DNA of 64,000 bases from assembly GCF_000497045.1 (NCBI RefSeq), contig NW_015961948.1, forward strand, positions 1,364,001-1,428,000. The letters run 5' to 3'. A program made the translations under genes and the position numbers. How positions within the stretch are numbered: position 1 is the first letter of the stretch; the number at the start of each line of letters is the position of its first letter. The notes under the pieces were generated by a model. That model ran no database searches. It saw only the letters and a list, made by a program, of their open reading frames with translations, and was not told the origin of the DNA. Origin of the DNA: Kalmanozyma brasiliensis GHG001 (lineage: Eukaryota; Basidiomycota; Ustilaginomycetes; Ustilaginales). Below, one piece after another: positions 14,573-25,300 of this stretch.

Positions 14573-14622
14573 TCGACCATCACTCAATTCCAGACTCAAG
14601 TCGACCCTCGTGGCCACGGAAC

Positions 14623-16881
14623 ATGACGTCCGTCCCAACAACTCTCGACGCTACTCACTTTGACGCACACACTGCACCCATCAGCTCCAGCAAGAGGTCC
14701 AAGTCACAGCTTAGCTCCTCCCCCTCGTCCCTCTCCTCTTTCCTCAAGAAGGGCTCCCCTATCGTTGCCATCTCTCCACCTGCTCCGTCCACCCACGACA
14801 TGTCCACTGCCGCCACCGACCTCAACGCGCACCGTCGTGACTGGTCCGGATATTCGTCCAGCCCTGACAGCTCGCCAGACGTCGAGTCGGCAGCGCCAAG
14901 CCTCACCACTGGCTCCACCTCTGCATCCGTAGAAAGTCTCGAGTCAGTACAGGATGCGCACCAGCGCAGTCTCACTGCTCGATTTAACGCGGGAAAGGGT
15001 GAGGCTCCTTATGGCGCCCTGAACGGATTGACGTACAATGCAGCTTCCATGCAGCCTCCCACCAGCTTCGACAGCAGCCAGGATGGCGCCAAGCTCATCC
15101 ACTCCGAATTTGGCTACTGTGCCAACCCGGACTACCGCTACACTTCGGAACACCGCCGCGGAGACTCGCTCCCGAATCCTGTTGAGGAGGAACCCAGCTA
15201 TTTCACCGTGCTCACCACGTACATCAGCTACATCATCCTTATCCTCATCGGTCACATGCGGGATTTCACCGGAAAGCGCCTCTTCCCCAAGAGCTATCAC
15301 CACCTGGTAGAACGCGACGGCTACGCGGCTCTCAATTCGGACTTCGACAGCTTCTACACTCGTCGTCTCAAGGCACGAATGGACGACTGCTTCAGCCGAC
15401 CCGTCACCGGCGTCTGCGGCAGGACCGTGGTTTGCCTGGACCGTGTGGCTCTCGATTACTACCAGACTTTCCGTCTGACGGGCGAAAAGACACGTGCTCT
15501 CAACATCAGCGCCTACAACTACCTCGGCTTTGCTCAGTCTCACGGTGGATGCGCCGATGCAGTCGAGACGTGTCTGCGCAAGTACGGTGTCAGCAGTTAC
15601 GGCAGTCGTCTTGGTGCCGGCCACCTCGATCTGCAGACCCAGACCGAGAAGCTCGTTGCCAAATTTGTCGGCAAGGAAGACGCTGTTGTTATCAGCATGG
15701 GCTTTGCTACCAACAGTACTACCATCCCCGCCATCGCCGGTCCCGGAACCCTCATCATCTCGGACGAATACAATCACAGCTCGATCCGATTCGGTGCGCG
15801 TCTCAGTGGCGCGCACATCCGTCAGTACAAGCACAACAACATGAAGAAGCTCGAGTCGCTGCTCCGCGAGTGCATCAGCCAGGGCATGCCCCGCACGCAC
15901 CGCCCATGGAAGAAGATCCTCCTCATCGTCGAGGGTCTCTATTCGATGGAGGGCACCTTGGTCAACTTGCCGGAAGTGATGCGTCTCAAGGAGAAGTACA
16001 AGTTCCACCTGTACATCGACGAGGCTCACTCGATTGGTGCAATCGGCCCTCACGGTCGAGGTGTTTGCGACTACTTTGGCGTTGACCCTGCCAAGGTCGA
16101 GATTCTCATGGGTACCTTTACCAAGTCGTTCGGTGCAGCTGGTGGCTACATTGCCGCCGACCGTACCATCACCGACCGCATTCGATTGACCAACCACGCC
16201 AACGTGTACGGTGAGACCCTCTCGCCTCCCGTCCTCACGCAGATTGTCGCCTCCATGGCATCGATCATGGGCGTCGGACGGGATCCGGAAGAGCTCGCCC
16301 TCCTGCCGAGCTGGGTCCAGCTTCCTCGCAACCTCCTCGATGGTTCTGAAGGTCGCGAGCGATTGCGACGACTCGCCTTCAACGCGCGCTACCTCAGCAG
16401 TGGTCTTCGCAAGCTCGGCTTCATCGTCTACGGCCACCGCGACTCGCCCATTGTTCCTCTTCTCATCTTCCACCCGGCAAAGATGTCGCTCTTCTCGCGC
16501 ATGATGCTGGACCGCTCTGCTGTGTTGCCGCCTTCACAACGGTTCGCGGTGGAGGAGTCGGACATGTCGGCGGAAGAGCGCAAGCAGATCGAGGACCCTG
16601 CGTCGCCGGCGAACATCGATCGCCCCGCCCGACCGCCCATCGTGGTCGTCGTGGTGGCCTATCCCGCAACGCCCCTGATCAGCTCGCGCGTCAGGTTCTG
16701 CGTCAGCGCCAGTCACACCAAGAAGGACATCGACGACGTTCTCCGCGCGTGCGACGAGGTGGGATCCTTGCTCCATCTCAAGTACGGTTCCGGTGGTCCC
16801 GGTGGCAGATGGGGCGTCGAGAAGGTCATTGAAAGATGCCTGGATCTGGTCCACTGGAACGGCGATGATCCTATCAACTAG
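14623..16881 (+). CDS. LCB2: Serine palmitoyltransferase subunit 2
   Basis: The PLP-dependent subunit that joins serine and palmitoyl-CoA, the first step of sphingolipid synthesis, at the ER. It has 752 residues (yeast Lcb2 has 561). The first 180 or so are Ser/Thr/Pro-rich and probably disordered. One membrane helix at about 193-212 (YISYIILILIGHM) precedes the aminotransferase fold. The Schiff-base lysine is K501 in GTFTKSFGAAGGY, and YIDEAHSIGAIGPHGRG is a family signature. An insertion of about 41 residues (632-672), rich in charged residues and proline, separates FSRMMLDR from VVVVVAYPATPL; in yeast these segments are almost adjacent. It is in frame and GC-rich, without splice signals. 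The start is the first ATG; Met61 is an alternative. Confidence 0.97.
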   Translation: MTSVPTTLDATHFDAHTAPISSSKRSKSQLSSSPSSLSSFLKKGSPIVAISPPAPSTHDMSTAATDLNAHRRDWSGYSSSPDSSPDVESAAPSLTTGSTSASVESLESVQDAHQRSLTARFNAGKGEAPYGALNGLTYNAASMQPPTSFDSSQDGAKLIHSEFGYCANPDYRYTSEHRRGDSLPNPVEEEPSYFTVLTTYISYIILILIGHMRDFTGKRLFPKSYHHLVERDGYAALNSDFDSFYTRRLKARMDDCFSRPVTGVCGRTVVCLDRVALDYYQTFRLTGEKTRALNISAYNYLGFAQSHGGCADAVETCLRKYGVSSYGSRLGAGHLDLQTQTEKLVAKFVGKEDAVVISMGFATNSTTIPAIAGPGTLIISDEYNHSSIRFGARLSGAHIRQYKHNNMKKLESLLRECISQGMPRTHRPWKKILLIVEGLYSMEGTLVNLPEVMRLKEKYKFHLYIDEAHSIGAIGPHGRGVCDYFGVDPAKVEILMGTFTKSFGAAGGYIAADRTITDRIRLTNHANVYGETLSPPVLTQIVASMASIMGVGRDPEELALLPSWVQLPRNLLDGSEGRERLRRLAFNARYLSSGLRKLGFIVYGHRDSPIVPLLIFHPAKMSLFSRMMLDRSAVLPPSQRFAVEESDMSAEERKQIEDPASPANIDRPARPPIVVVVVAYPATPLISSRVRFCVSASHTKKDIDDVLRACDEVGSLLHLKYGSGGPGGRWGVEKVIERCLDLVHWNGDDPIN

Positions 16882-17344
16882 ATCTTTTCTCCGGAGATGT
16901 TTCGCACTTCAATCGCCTTTCTTGTTTACGTACAGTTTGTTTGCAATGTAGCATTCTCACGTCTTCTCTGACCGACTACGAGTGGCCCTGATCTTTTTGA
17001 AGGAAGGAAAGGTAAGCAGATGAAGTGCAATGAAGTGTAGGGTGGCGTGAGACGGTGCATGACGAAAGGGAGCCTCCGACTCTCCAGCTAGCAAAGCGTT
17101 GGTATTCCAGGTCTGGTGAAACTGAGTTGGCAAATCGAATTGGACTTGCTCCCCCTTGAGATCAGGCACACGAACAATCAGACGAGCAGACGAGACCAGT
17201 AGAAGTATGCAATTCACAAGATGCGATTCTAAGAGCACCCAGGCATGAGGAAGGCGACGCTACGACGTCAGCGTTCACTTGCGTGCGATAACGGCCTACC
17301 CAACGGCGGGGCGCCTAGTCGACAGCAGTTGAGACAAATGAGGC
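16882..17344. other. Convergent 3' intergenic region (LCB2/QCR6)
   Basis: Holds the 3' UTRs of the two converging genes. No further gene or clear repeat is visible. Confidence 0.5.
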
Positions 17345-18207
17345 CTACACCAGCTTGCGGAAGAGCTTCGGAGCGGTGCACTCTTGTGCGCAGTGCGAGA
17401 GGTGGAAGAACTCCTCGATGCAGTTTTCGCCCTCGAAGCCCTTGCCCTCCTCGACGCGCTTGGTGCACTCGTCAAAGTGGTGCTTGAGCGGAGCGCAGGC
17501 TTTGGACTTTTCGCACTCCTCGTAGATGGCAGGCGCCGGGTCCTCGGGCTCGTCCTCCTCCTCTTCCTCCTCCTCTTCTTCTTCCTCGTCCTCGCCGCCC
17601 TCCTCTTTGTCCTCAGACTCCTCGCTGTCGTCGGAAGACTCCTGTGAATGCAAAAAGTGAATGGGATGATAAGGTCAGCATTCGGCTGGATTCCATGAGG
17701 ATGCCGTGGGAAAGCGCCACATCGATCGATCGGAACTGAGTGCGTGTTTGTGTCGGAGGTGCCGCCTTTGTTTCTGAGTCGAATAGCTTTGCGAGACTGC
17801 TAACCGAGACCCAGCAGGAGTCATCATGTATCGGCTCATCCAGTGTGATTCGAAGCGCGACGATCTCCCTGATGGCTCTCACTGATTTGAAGTCTGTCTC
17901 CTGCTTGTCTTCGGGCGTGAGATCATGTCGGATGAACCGAGTCGGATCGCGTTTCCTTTGCGGTCTAATCGGCAGGCTCGAATTCCTGCGGGCGCTGGAG
18001 TGCGAGCGTTGCGTCGGTGCAGAGGTGCCGTGGCGGCGGTACTAGCGAGGTCGAACGTCGCATCGATATGGGCTATGCTGTTGAGTGCCAACTTACCTCT
18101 TCGGCGTGCGCAACGGGCAGAAGCGACGAGAAGAAACTCGAAACCGAGCTGAAGACCGACTCGTCGGCCGAAGCGGGGAGCGCTACTGTGACGGATGAAG
18201 ATGGCAT
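17345..18207 (-). CDS. QCR6: Cytochrome bc1 complex hinge protein (subunit 6)
   Basis: A small acidic subunit of respiratory complex III that helps cytochrome c1 dock cytochrome c on the intermembrane-space side. Exon 1 is 18097-18207 (37 codons) and exon 2 is 17345-17641; joined in phase 0 they give 135 residues. Exon 1 encodes a hydrophobic, Ser-rich leader ending in SSLLPVAHAEE. Exon 2 opens with a long Asp/Glu tract, then the hinge domain EECEKSKACAPLKHHFDEC and a C-terminal CTAPKLFRKLV typical of the family. Several paired cysteines fit the disulphide-bonded hairpin. The intron is 455 nt with GTAAGT donor, GCTGACC branch and TTCACAG acceptor. An ATG at 17653 opens the same frame but lies inside the intron. 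Confidence 0.93.
17642..18096 (-). other. Intron of QCR6 (455 nt)
   Basis: The donor GTAAGT follows GCCGAAGAG, and the acceptor is TGCATTCACAG. The branch-like GCTGACC is about 25 nt upstream of the acceptor. Phase 0. It separates the leader exon from the acidic hinge domain. Confidence 0.88.
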
Positions 18208-19319
18208 GGCGGATGTGCGTGTGTGTGTTGTGAATGCCAATGGAACAAAGGCGATGATGGATGAGATGCTGCGTGGGAAGAAAGGTGGGCAGTCGACGAT
18301 TCAAGATCTCAAATCTGCTCGCTAGTAACAACCAACAAGCCAGCCCGGAGTGAGTGCCGACAACTTGCAAGAAGAAGTCGCCTCTCTCTCCAACCCAACC
18401 CGACTCTCTCCTTTGACCTGTAATTCTCGAAATTGCTCTGCACACACCAAGGCGATTACCAATTGCTGCCCTCAACCTGGACGAGCCATTCACGATCTTG
18501 AATTTCGCACGAGAGATTTGTCTCTAAGATGTAACAGTCAGTTTGAGTCTGAATCGGCGAGCCCGATTTCCCCTCCACACTGTGAGTCATGGTCAAGCGA
18601 GCGAGGGTCTCGATCCTCTTTTTTTTCCTTAAAGTTGAAGCGACCCACAAAGGCGGATCACAAGCAGAGTCGGAGTCGAGGCCAGAAGACCGCGGATGAC
18701 TGTGTCGGTCGATGCAGGCGGCAGGCGAGACTTCGGAAAAGTCACAAGGACATGTGAGGGCAGCCAGAGCATGCATCGGTCATGAAGCCGTCACATCCGC
18801 CCGCCCTTTAAGCGCTATCTTTTGGCAAAAAGTTCGGTCGAATTGCGCAACAGCATTCAGCACCATCCAGCCGAGCAGCAGGGTCCCTTCCTGCCATCCG
18901 CGATCCGTCTGCTTGCAACCCACCTCGCCATTGTTCACTCGCGACTATCACTTCTGCACGGTCGTCACAAAGCCTTGACTTCTTCCTCCACCTTTGGGCA
19001 CCGAACATCGCGGCGATTCTTTCCGACCCACACACGCTCGGACGCCTGACAGTGAAGCATTCATCACGCCTTCGATCTGCTTCTCGTAGCGCAAGATAGC
19101 ATATAGCCGCATCTCTTTCGACCTAGATTCGCAGAAAGTTCCCACTAGCCCTTCAGAGTACCACCAAGGACGACAGGAGTCTGGCTGCTTCTCCAACATG
19201 CGCTGAACAGTCTTCTCCAAATCGCACCAGGCGTTCCCAGCCACTACAAGTCAGAGAGCTTTGAAGCCCACCTTCACAGTCAACTGCAGCGTCATTTCTG
19301 ACTTGACACGAGCGACAGG
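18208..19319. promoter_or_regulatory. Divergent promoter region of QCR6 and TSC2
   Basis: Between the start codons of two divergent genes. No gene was recognised. The 400 bp before the TSC2 ATG are C-rich, like other leaders in the window. Confidence 0.5.
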
Positions 19320-22300
19320 ATGGACCCGAGCAGATTTCGGTCCCCGTTGGCCACGCCGCAGACGGTGCCGACCCACATGGCAACCACGGCGGCTTCCTCG
19401 TCCGCCTCCTCCAAAGCGAGCAGCACCAAGGCGAGCAGCAGCTTCAACCAGATCCTTCGCAGCTTCCGCAGTGGGCGCTCCTCCTCATCGTCTGCCACAT
19501 CCTTGGCTTCAGGGAATGGCATTTTACCCAGCACACCCTTGACGCCCATCACGACAGCATTACCCACCTCTCGCAATTCATTCGATCCTGCAACTTCAGC
19601 GTCAACCGAGCCCATGTCCCCTTACGACCTCAACAAGGTCGAAACTCCTGAAGGCGGCACATACGATGCGCTCTTCAAAGGCTTGCGCCGGCCGCTACCG
19701 GCCACCTCGAAAGCAAGGGACGAGGCGGTCCGACAACGTATACCCAAACTTCGTGCTCTTGCAGCGGCGGTGGAGCGTCAAAGTGGTCCCAAACCCATCT
19801 TCGCAGACGATGTTCCCCTCGCCGAAGTCTTCCGTCTTTGCACAGCGTTACTGACAGCTGAGCAGCCTCAAAAGCTTCGGATCGAGACATGCAATCTCCT
19901 AACCCTCTCAGTCAAGCTAGCCGACAAGCGCGCTGCCAACGCTTCTCCTGCCCTCACAGAGCTTCGAAACGGTGCTCCCGGCTCCCTATCGTCCAAGATC
20001 CCAGACAGCGATCAGCCGCTTGCAGCCATCGATCGGGCTCTCTTCTACCGCCTCGTGCTCAGTGTGTCTGCCAGCGAAATCGACGATCACGAAGATGACG
20101 ACAATACGCAAGCCATACTCGCAGGGTTACCAGTACAGCTCCGTGCTCTCGAGGTGCTCACTAAGGACGGTCGAGACGTCGTGGGCTTCCCAGGTCTCAT
20201 CCTCACGCTGACACGTTGGCTCGACATAGCCTGGGTCGAAGTCCAGCGTCTTCGATCTCACCTCGAGTCTCTCAATGACGACAACGGCAGGATTGGGCGT
20301 ACGGAAGTTAAGGGCACTACCGACGAGACGACAGTCCAGCAGACCCAAATGGTATCACAACTCTCTTCCGTCGAGCGAGACGTCCAAGTCTGCTTGCAGC
20401 TTCTGACCGGCATTCTCAAGTACAGCTTTGCGAGAATCCCCCTCTCTCATGCCGAGATGGTGATTCGTAGTGCTGCAGAGCTCATCATTGGCGAATCCGC
20501 CGCCAACACGCTCACGCTGCCATGCTCCGTCGTCGCCTCGCCGCCCTTGAAGAGCACCACATTGGTCGGTCCGCTGCGCACTTCGGCTGTGCCGACACCA
20601 GCCTCACGCCGTTCTCGCTCACGTGATGCCCGTCCTTTGGCGGACGGCTACTCGTACTACGGGCTGGAGACCATCACCCCATCTCCAGGCAGTCACGAGA
20701 CATCACCGTCCGCGACACCACGCACTTCGAGCCAACCTGTCTCGATTGATGCCGTTACGTCACAGCTCCACGCTTCTGCCACCGCCTCCAAAGCAAAGGT
20801 GGCGGACGCTGCTCCGATGACCCTGGCAACCCTTGTACCAAGTCGCGGAGCTGCCGCTGCCGCTGCGTTGTCCGGAGCTGCAACGGATTCTGCCTCTCCT
20901 AGCTATTGGGTCGGGCCCAAGCTTCACTCAGACGAGGTCCGCAGCTGTCTGAAATTGCTCGACGCAACGCTTCGATACGGTCATCTGCCGAGTGGATGCA
21001 TCGATGTGGTCATCAAGATGCTCTGTCGACTGCTCGGCTATTCGCAGATCGATCCTCGCTCTCCCGGCTTCATCAAGTCAAAAACAGACGAGCACGATCC
21101 CAATTGGCAACAGGAGGTGTTACCCATCCTTTCCAACATCCTGCGCAGCCACTGCGCCAATGCTGCTATTCGATCAGCGCGCATCATCCTTACAGGGAGC
21201 ACTCATCCCAACAAAGCTGCGCAGCTGGAAGACCCGGCCGTCTTGGTGGGTGCTGTCCATTTCTTCCGCCTGGCCTTCGCACACGTTGCAGAACAAGAAC
21301 AGCAGAAGAGTCACGGAGCCGCGCCTTCGACATCGAACAAGGTACAGAAGGAGGACGCGCTTGCCCCCTCCTTGTCGCTTGCCCTCATCACGCCAGCATT
21401 ACGAGCTGCGTTGAAGCGGCAATGCGACGTGCTAGATTTCGAGGTCCTTCTCTTGATCAAGGATCTGCTTCCTTCCACCTCAGTCGCAGCTGAAGCTCCG
21501 ACGACAACGGATGCCAAGCGCACAACAGCGGACAAACAGGCTACGCCGGATCGTGTCAACGCGCAAGCCAGCCGAGCCACTCGCGACAAGCTCTTCACGC
21601 GCTCCGACTGGGATGCCCTGCTTGACCTGACCATCGAGGCCAAAAGGCATCTGGAAGGCCTCAAGTTGACCGGTGCCCTCTCCACCTCTCTATCGGCAGC
21701 CGGCAGTATCGCTGTGTCTGGCGCAGTCTCTGGGCCGCAGTCGAGCAGACCTAGCCACACGTCACCAGTTCTCGCGATCCTCAAGGTCCTCGACAAGCTC
21801 AGCATTTCCCAACCGCCCAAGGCCTCGTCGGAGGCTAGGGATCTAGATCACAAGCGTGGGACAGGCGCTGATGAACCAGCGGCAGCTCACTCGCCACCCT
21901 GGACGCCCAAGCTGGCGTCGTTCCTGCTCACGCTCTCGCCCATCTTGCCCGATGCCACCGTCTCCAAACTGGTACAATACTACTGGACGCAGCACCTTTG
22001 CCTGCCGAGCAATCCGGACTGGCTGCTCAACATTCGTGCTCTTCTGCAAGCCTTTTTCTATCGCCACGAGTCTCAGTCCAAGCCTGACGCATCCGAGCAG
22101 AAAGCCAGGTCCGACCTGGTCTCGCTCGTCTTCGACCACGTGTACAATGCCGTGCAGGATCTCACCGCAGAGCGCGACCTATTCATGACCGACATTGTCT
22201 TGCCGCTGGCAAACTCGACCCTCTCTTCAGAGACCGATCCTAGGACGGAGGCACTACTGCGATCCGTGCTGGTCCACGCAGCGGTGCTGAGTGGCTCTCA

Positions 22301-25300
22301 AATTCCTGGACCTGTCGATCCGGATGCCGAAGCTGTCAAGAGCACCGGCAAGGCGGAAGCAGACACCGACTTCGAGGAGGTGTTTGTCGAAGTTCGAAAG
22401 ATGCTGTGCCGGCTCGCACGCTCCGCGCCTATGCACAAGGCTGTCGCATTCGACGTTCCAGAAGGCGAGGCCGAGCACGAGGCATCCCGCTCAGCTCATG
22501 ACGCTTCCCACGTCGCCTCTTCCAGCGAGGTGAAAGCACGCAACGCGGCTCTCGATCTCATTGCCATTTTCAACCGAATGGCGTTCAGTACGCCATGGAT
22601 CGCCAACTCGGTCGACCGAGACGTGGACCTGTCGATCCGTCAGCAATGGGAGAAGAAGACGCGCGCCGGATGCATCGCCATCTTCCGTGATCTTCTCGAC
22701 CTGCTGCGAGTCAAGACTTCGTCCACCACGACCACATCAGCATCACCAGGCCCTGCCTGCACTCAGACTAGGCTGGTCATCCTCGAATGGATGCTGCGTC
22801 TTCGAACAGATCGCCAGCATCGCGTGTATCTCACCGGCGACATTGACGACCTGATTCGTGCCAGCGCCATCATCCTTGGAAAGGGCCCAGCAGAGTCTGA
22901 CGAGAGCATCGCGCTTGGACGACAAGCGAGTGCGATGTCGCACAACATTGAAGGAAGGTCACGAGCCGTTTCGAAGGTCGCCCCTGCCATGGTGCGCAAT
23001 GAACGTGAGGGCCGCAATGTCCAGCGCAACCCTGATCCCACCACCAGGTCTCAATCTCGTCTCCGTGAGCTATCGCGAGACCGAGGACGACCCGAACGCA
23101 GTGCTGAGCCCACCAAGCGTTCCGCGGCGGATCGAGACCGCAGCACCAGCCAGTCGAGGGCACCGCGTCCGGCAGCATACGACCATCTTTGGCGCTTGCC
23201 GCAGACCATCTCGTTCGAGATGCCCAGCATCTCTCTCCGAAGCGACATCATCTACACCTACATCCATCAGCGGAACGACATGGAGTGCTGTGCAGGCAAC
23301 ACGCATCTGCACAGTGACAAGGACAACACGCCGGCACCTGTCCCGGTCTCGGAGTTCCTTGCTGTCGCGATCGAGATGCTTCGCTCCGAGCAGGATTGGG
23401 AGGTGGTCTCGTACCTGCTGTGCCACCTGCCGCACCAGCTCAGCAACAAGCATCTCTTCTGCGGACCGAAAGCTCAACTGCAAGTCTTGCTCTTGCGTAA
23501 GGAGATCTGCCAAGGGATCCTCGATGATGCGCTGCTGCCCAAAGTCATCTTGCCGGACGATCTCAAGAAGACCGATGTCACCGCCGTGGTCTACGACACA
23601 CTCGTCACGCTGATCGGCTATCGCGCGCTCTTCTCGCGAGCAGAGCAGGATGAGATGGTGGATGTCTTCATCCGTGGACTCAAAAAGTCGCACACGACGG
23701 CACGATCCTGCATCAAAGCATTATCGATTGCCTGCTACGAGATGCAGAAGAGCTTCACGCGCTTCTTCTCCAACATGCTCCTCACTCTCACGGCTGTCCG
23801 CTCACACATGACGATGAGTGTGCACATCCTCGAGCTCATCGCCACGGTCGCCCAGCATCCCGCCTGCTACGCCAACTTCACCGAGACCGACTACCGACGT
23901 GTCTTCAGTATCGTGCTGCAGTACATCGAGTATCATCAGAGTCCCGAGGCAGCAACGCGTGACGACTACCGTGCGAGCCCGGCATCTTTCTCCCTCTCGC
24001 AGTATGTCATGCTGATGGCCTTCTACAACATCTCGCTCTGGTTCGTCATCCTCAAGATTGGTGATCGACCCAAGTATCTGCCCTACATCTCGCGTGGTCT
24101 GCTCAAAGCAAACGAGGGGATGGAGGCGTTGTCAGACCAGACTCAGGTGTGCTTCGATTTCTTGGCCAGATTCACGCATTCCAACGCCGATTCGAAGCCC
24201 AAGAAGTCCTTCGTCAATCAGCTCATCATGGGTGCGCCGTCGGCCGGCATGGGCAAGGGCAAGGACTCCGCTCGTCACTCAAAGACATGGCTGATGGGCA
24301 ACGGCTTGCTCACCGTCTCGACAGCTAAGAAGGCGGGTTGGGTCGAGATCGTCATCCGTCGCCCGTCGGGCACTGCGACGATGCTTTGCAAGCTCGAGAA
24401 TGTGCCGATGGGGATTTTGCCGGACGAAAATGGCGAGAAGGATCAACTTCCCGCTCTGCTCATGATGAATCGGGATCCTGACGTGATGGCATCACCCATG
24501 CTGACGGCGCCGGAAGACGAAGCCGAAGAGCTGACAGACTGCGAAGCCAACACGGATGGCGGCCAGGCCAAGAAGGCCGGCAGCAACCTTCGTCGTCGTG
24601 TGGAGGAAAGGCTAGAGATTAGCGATCGCTTGCGTGCTCGCCGACCGCTCGGTCCTGCTCAGTTCGGCTTGAGCCCTCGGCCGCGCTCCTCCTCCGACTC
24701 GGCGCGAAGGTCGAAGCCAACAACGCTGCTCAGCGGCGCTCTCAGCGAGGAGCATGCTGGCAGCTCGCTCGCCATGCGTCAGGTCATGCATGACCTTTTG
24801 GGCTCGGACACGGCTGCCGACACGACTGGTGCCGGCGGTGTACAAAGCGCAGTGGCCAAGGTCAAAGCCACTGCCAAGGAGCCAGAGGTCGATCCGAGCT
24901 TCTTTGCTCTGCAGCTGTCGACCTACCCGGACATGCTGCACGACACTGCGCCAATTCTTCTCCCCGATGAGCCAGCCACCGACAGGTTGATCAAAGCCGT
25001 AGACCTGACGCCGGTGGTTGACTTCCACAAGATCGGCGTCCTCTACGTCGGCCCTGGTCAGGAGGAGGAAGTGGACATCCTCAGCAACCGCCATGGCTCC
25101 CGAGCGTATACGCGCTTCCTGCAAGGTCTCGGCCATCTCGTCACGCTCAAAGGCCAGGAGGACGTCTACACCGGAGGCCTCGATCGGAACAACGACGAGC
25201 ACGGCAAGCACGCCTATGTGTGGACGGACGAGATCTGTCAGATCGTCTACCACACAGCCACCCTCATGCCCAACGACGAGCGCGATCCCATCCGACGCTC

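Larger units (their letters stand above)
13282..14622. other. Intergenic region between RPL24 and LCB2, including an assembly gap
   Basis: The RPL24 3' UTR and the LCB2 promoter lie here; no gene was recognised. A frame at about 13514-14014 has no family resemblance. A hairpin at 13738-13760 has an 8-bp perfect stem (CCCACACA/TGTGTGGG, 7-nt loop). Because of the gap at 14544-14572, the real length is unknown. Confidence 0.5.

Noticed and set aside
14944..16473. 509-codon open frame antisense to LCB2
   Set aside because: Same cause: a shadow of a strongly conserved enzyme on the other strand.
17345..17653. QCR6 as a single-exon 102-residue protein starting at 17653
   Set aside because: That ATG lies upstream of a clear CAG acceptor inside the intron; the two-exon form supplies the missing leader and matches the family.
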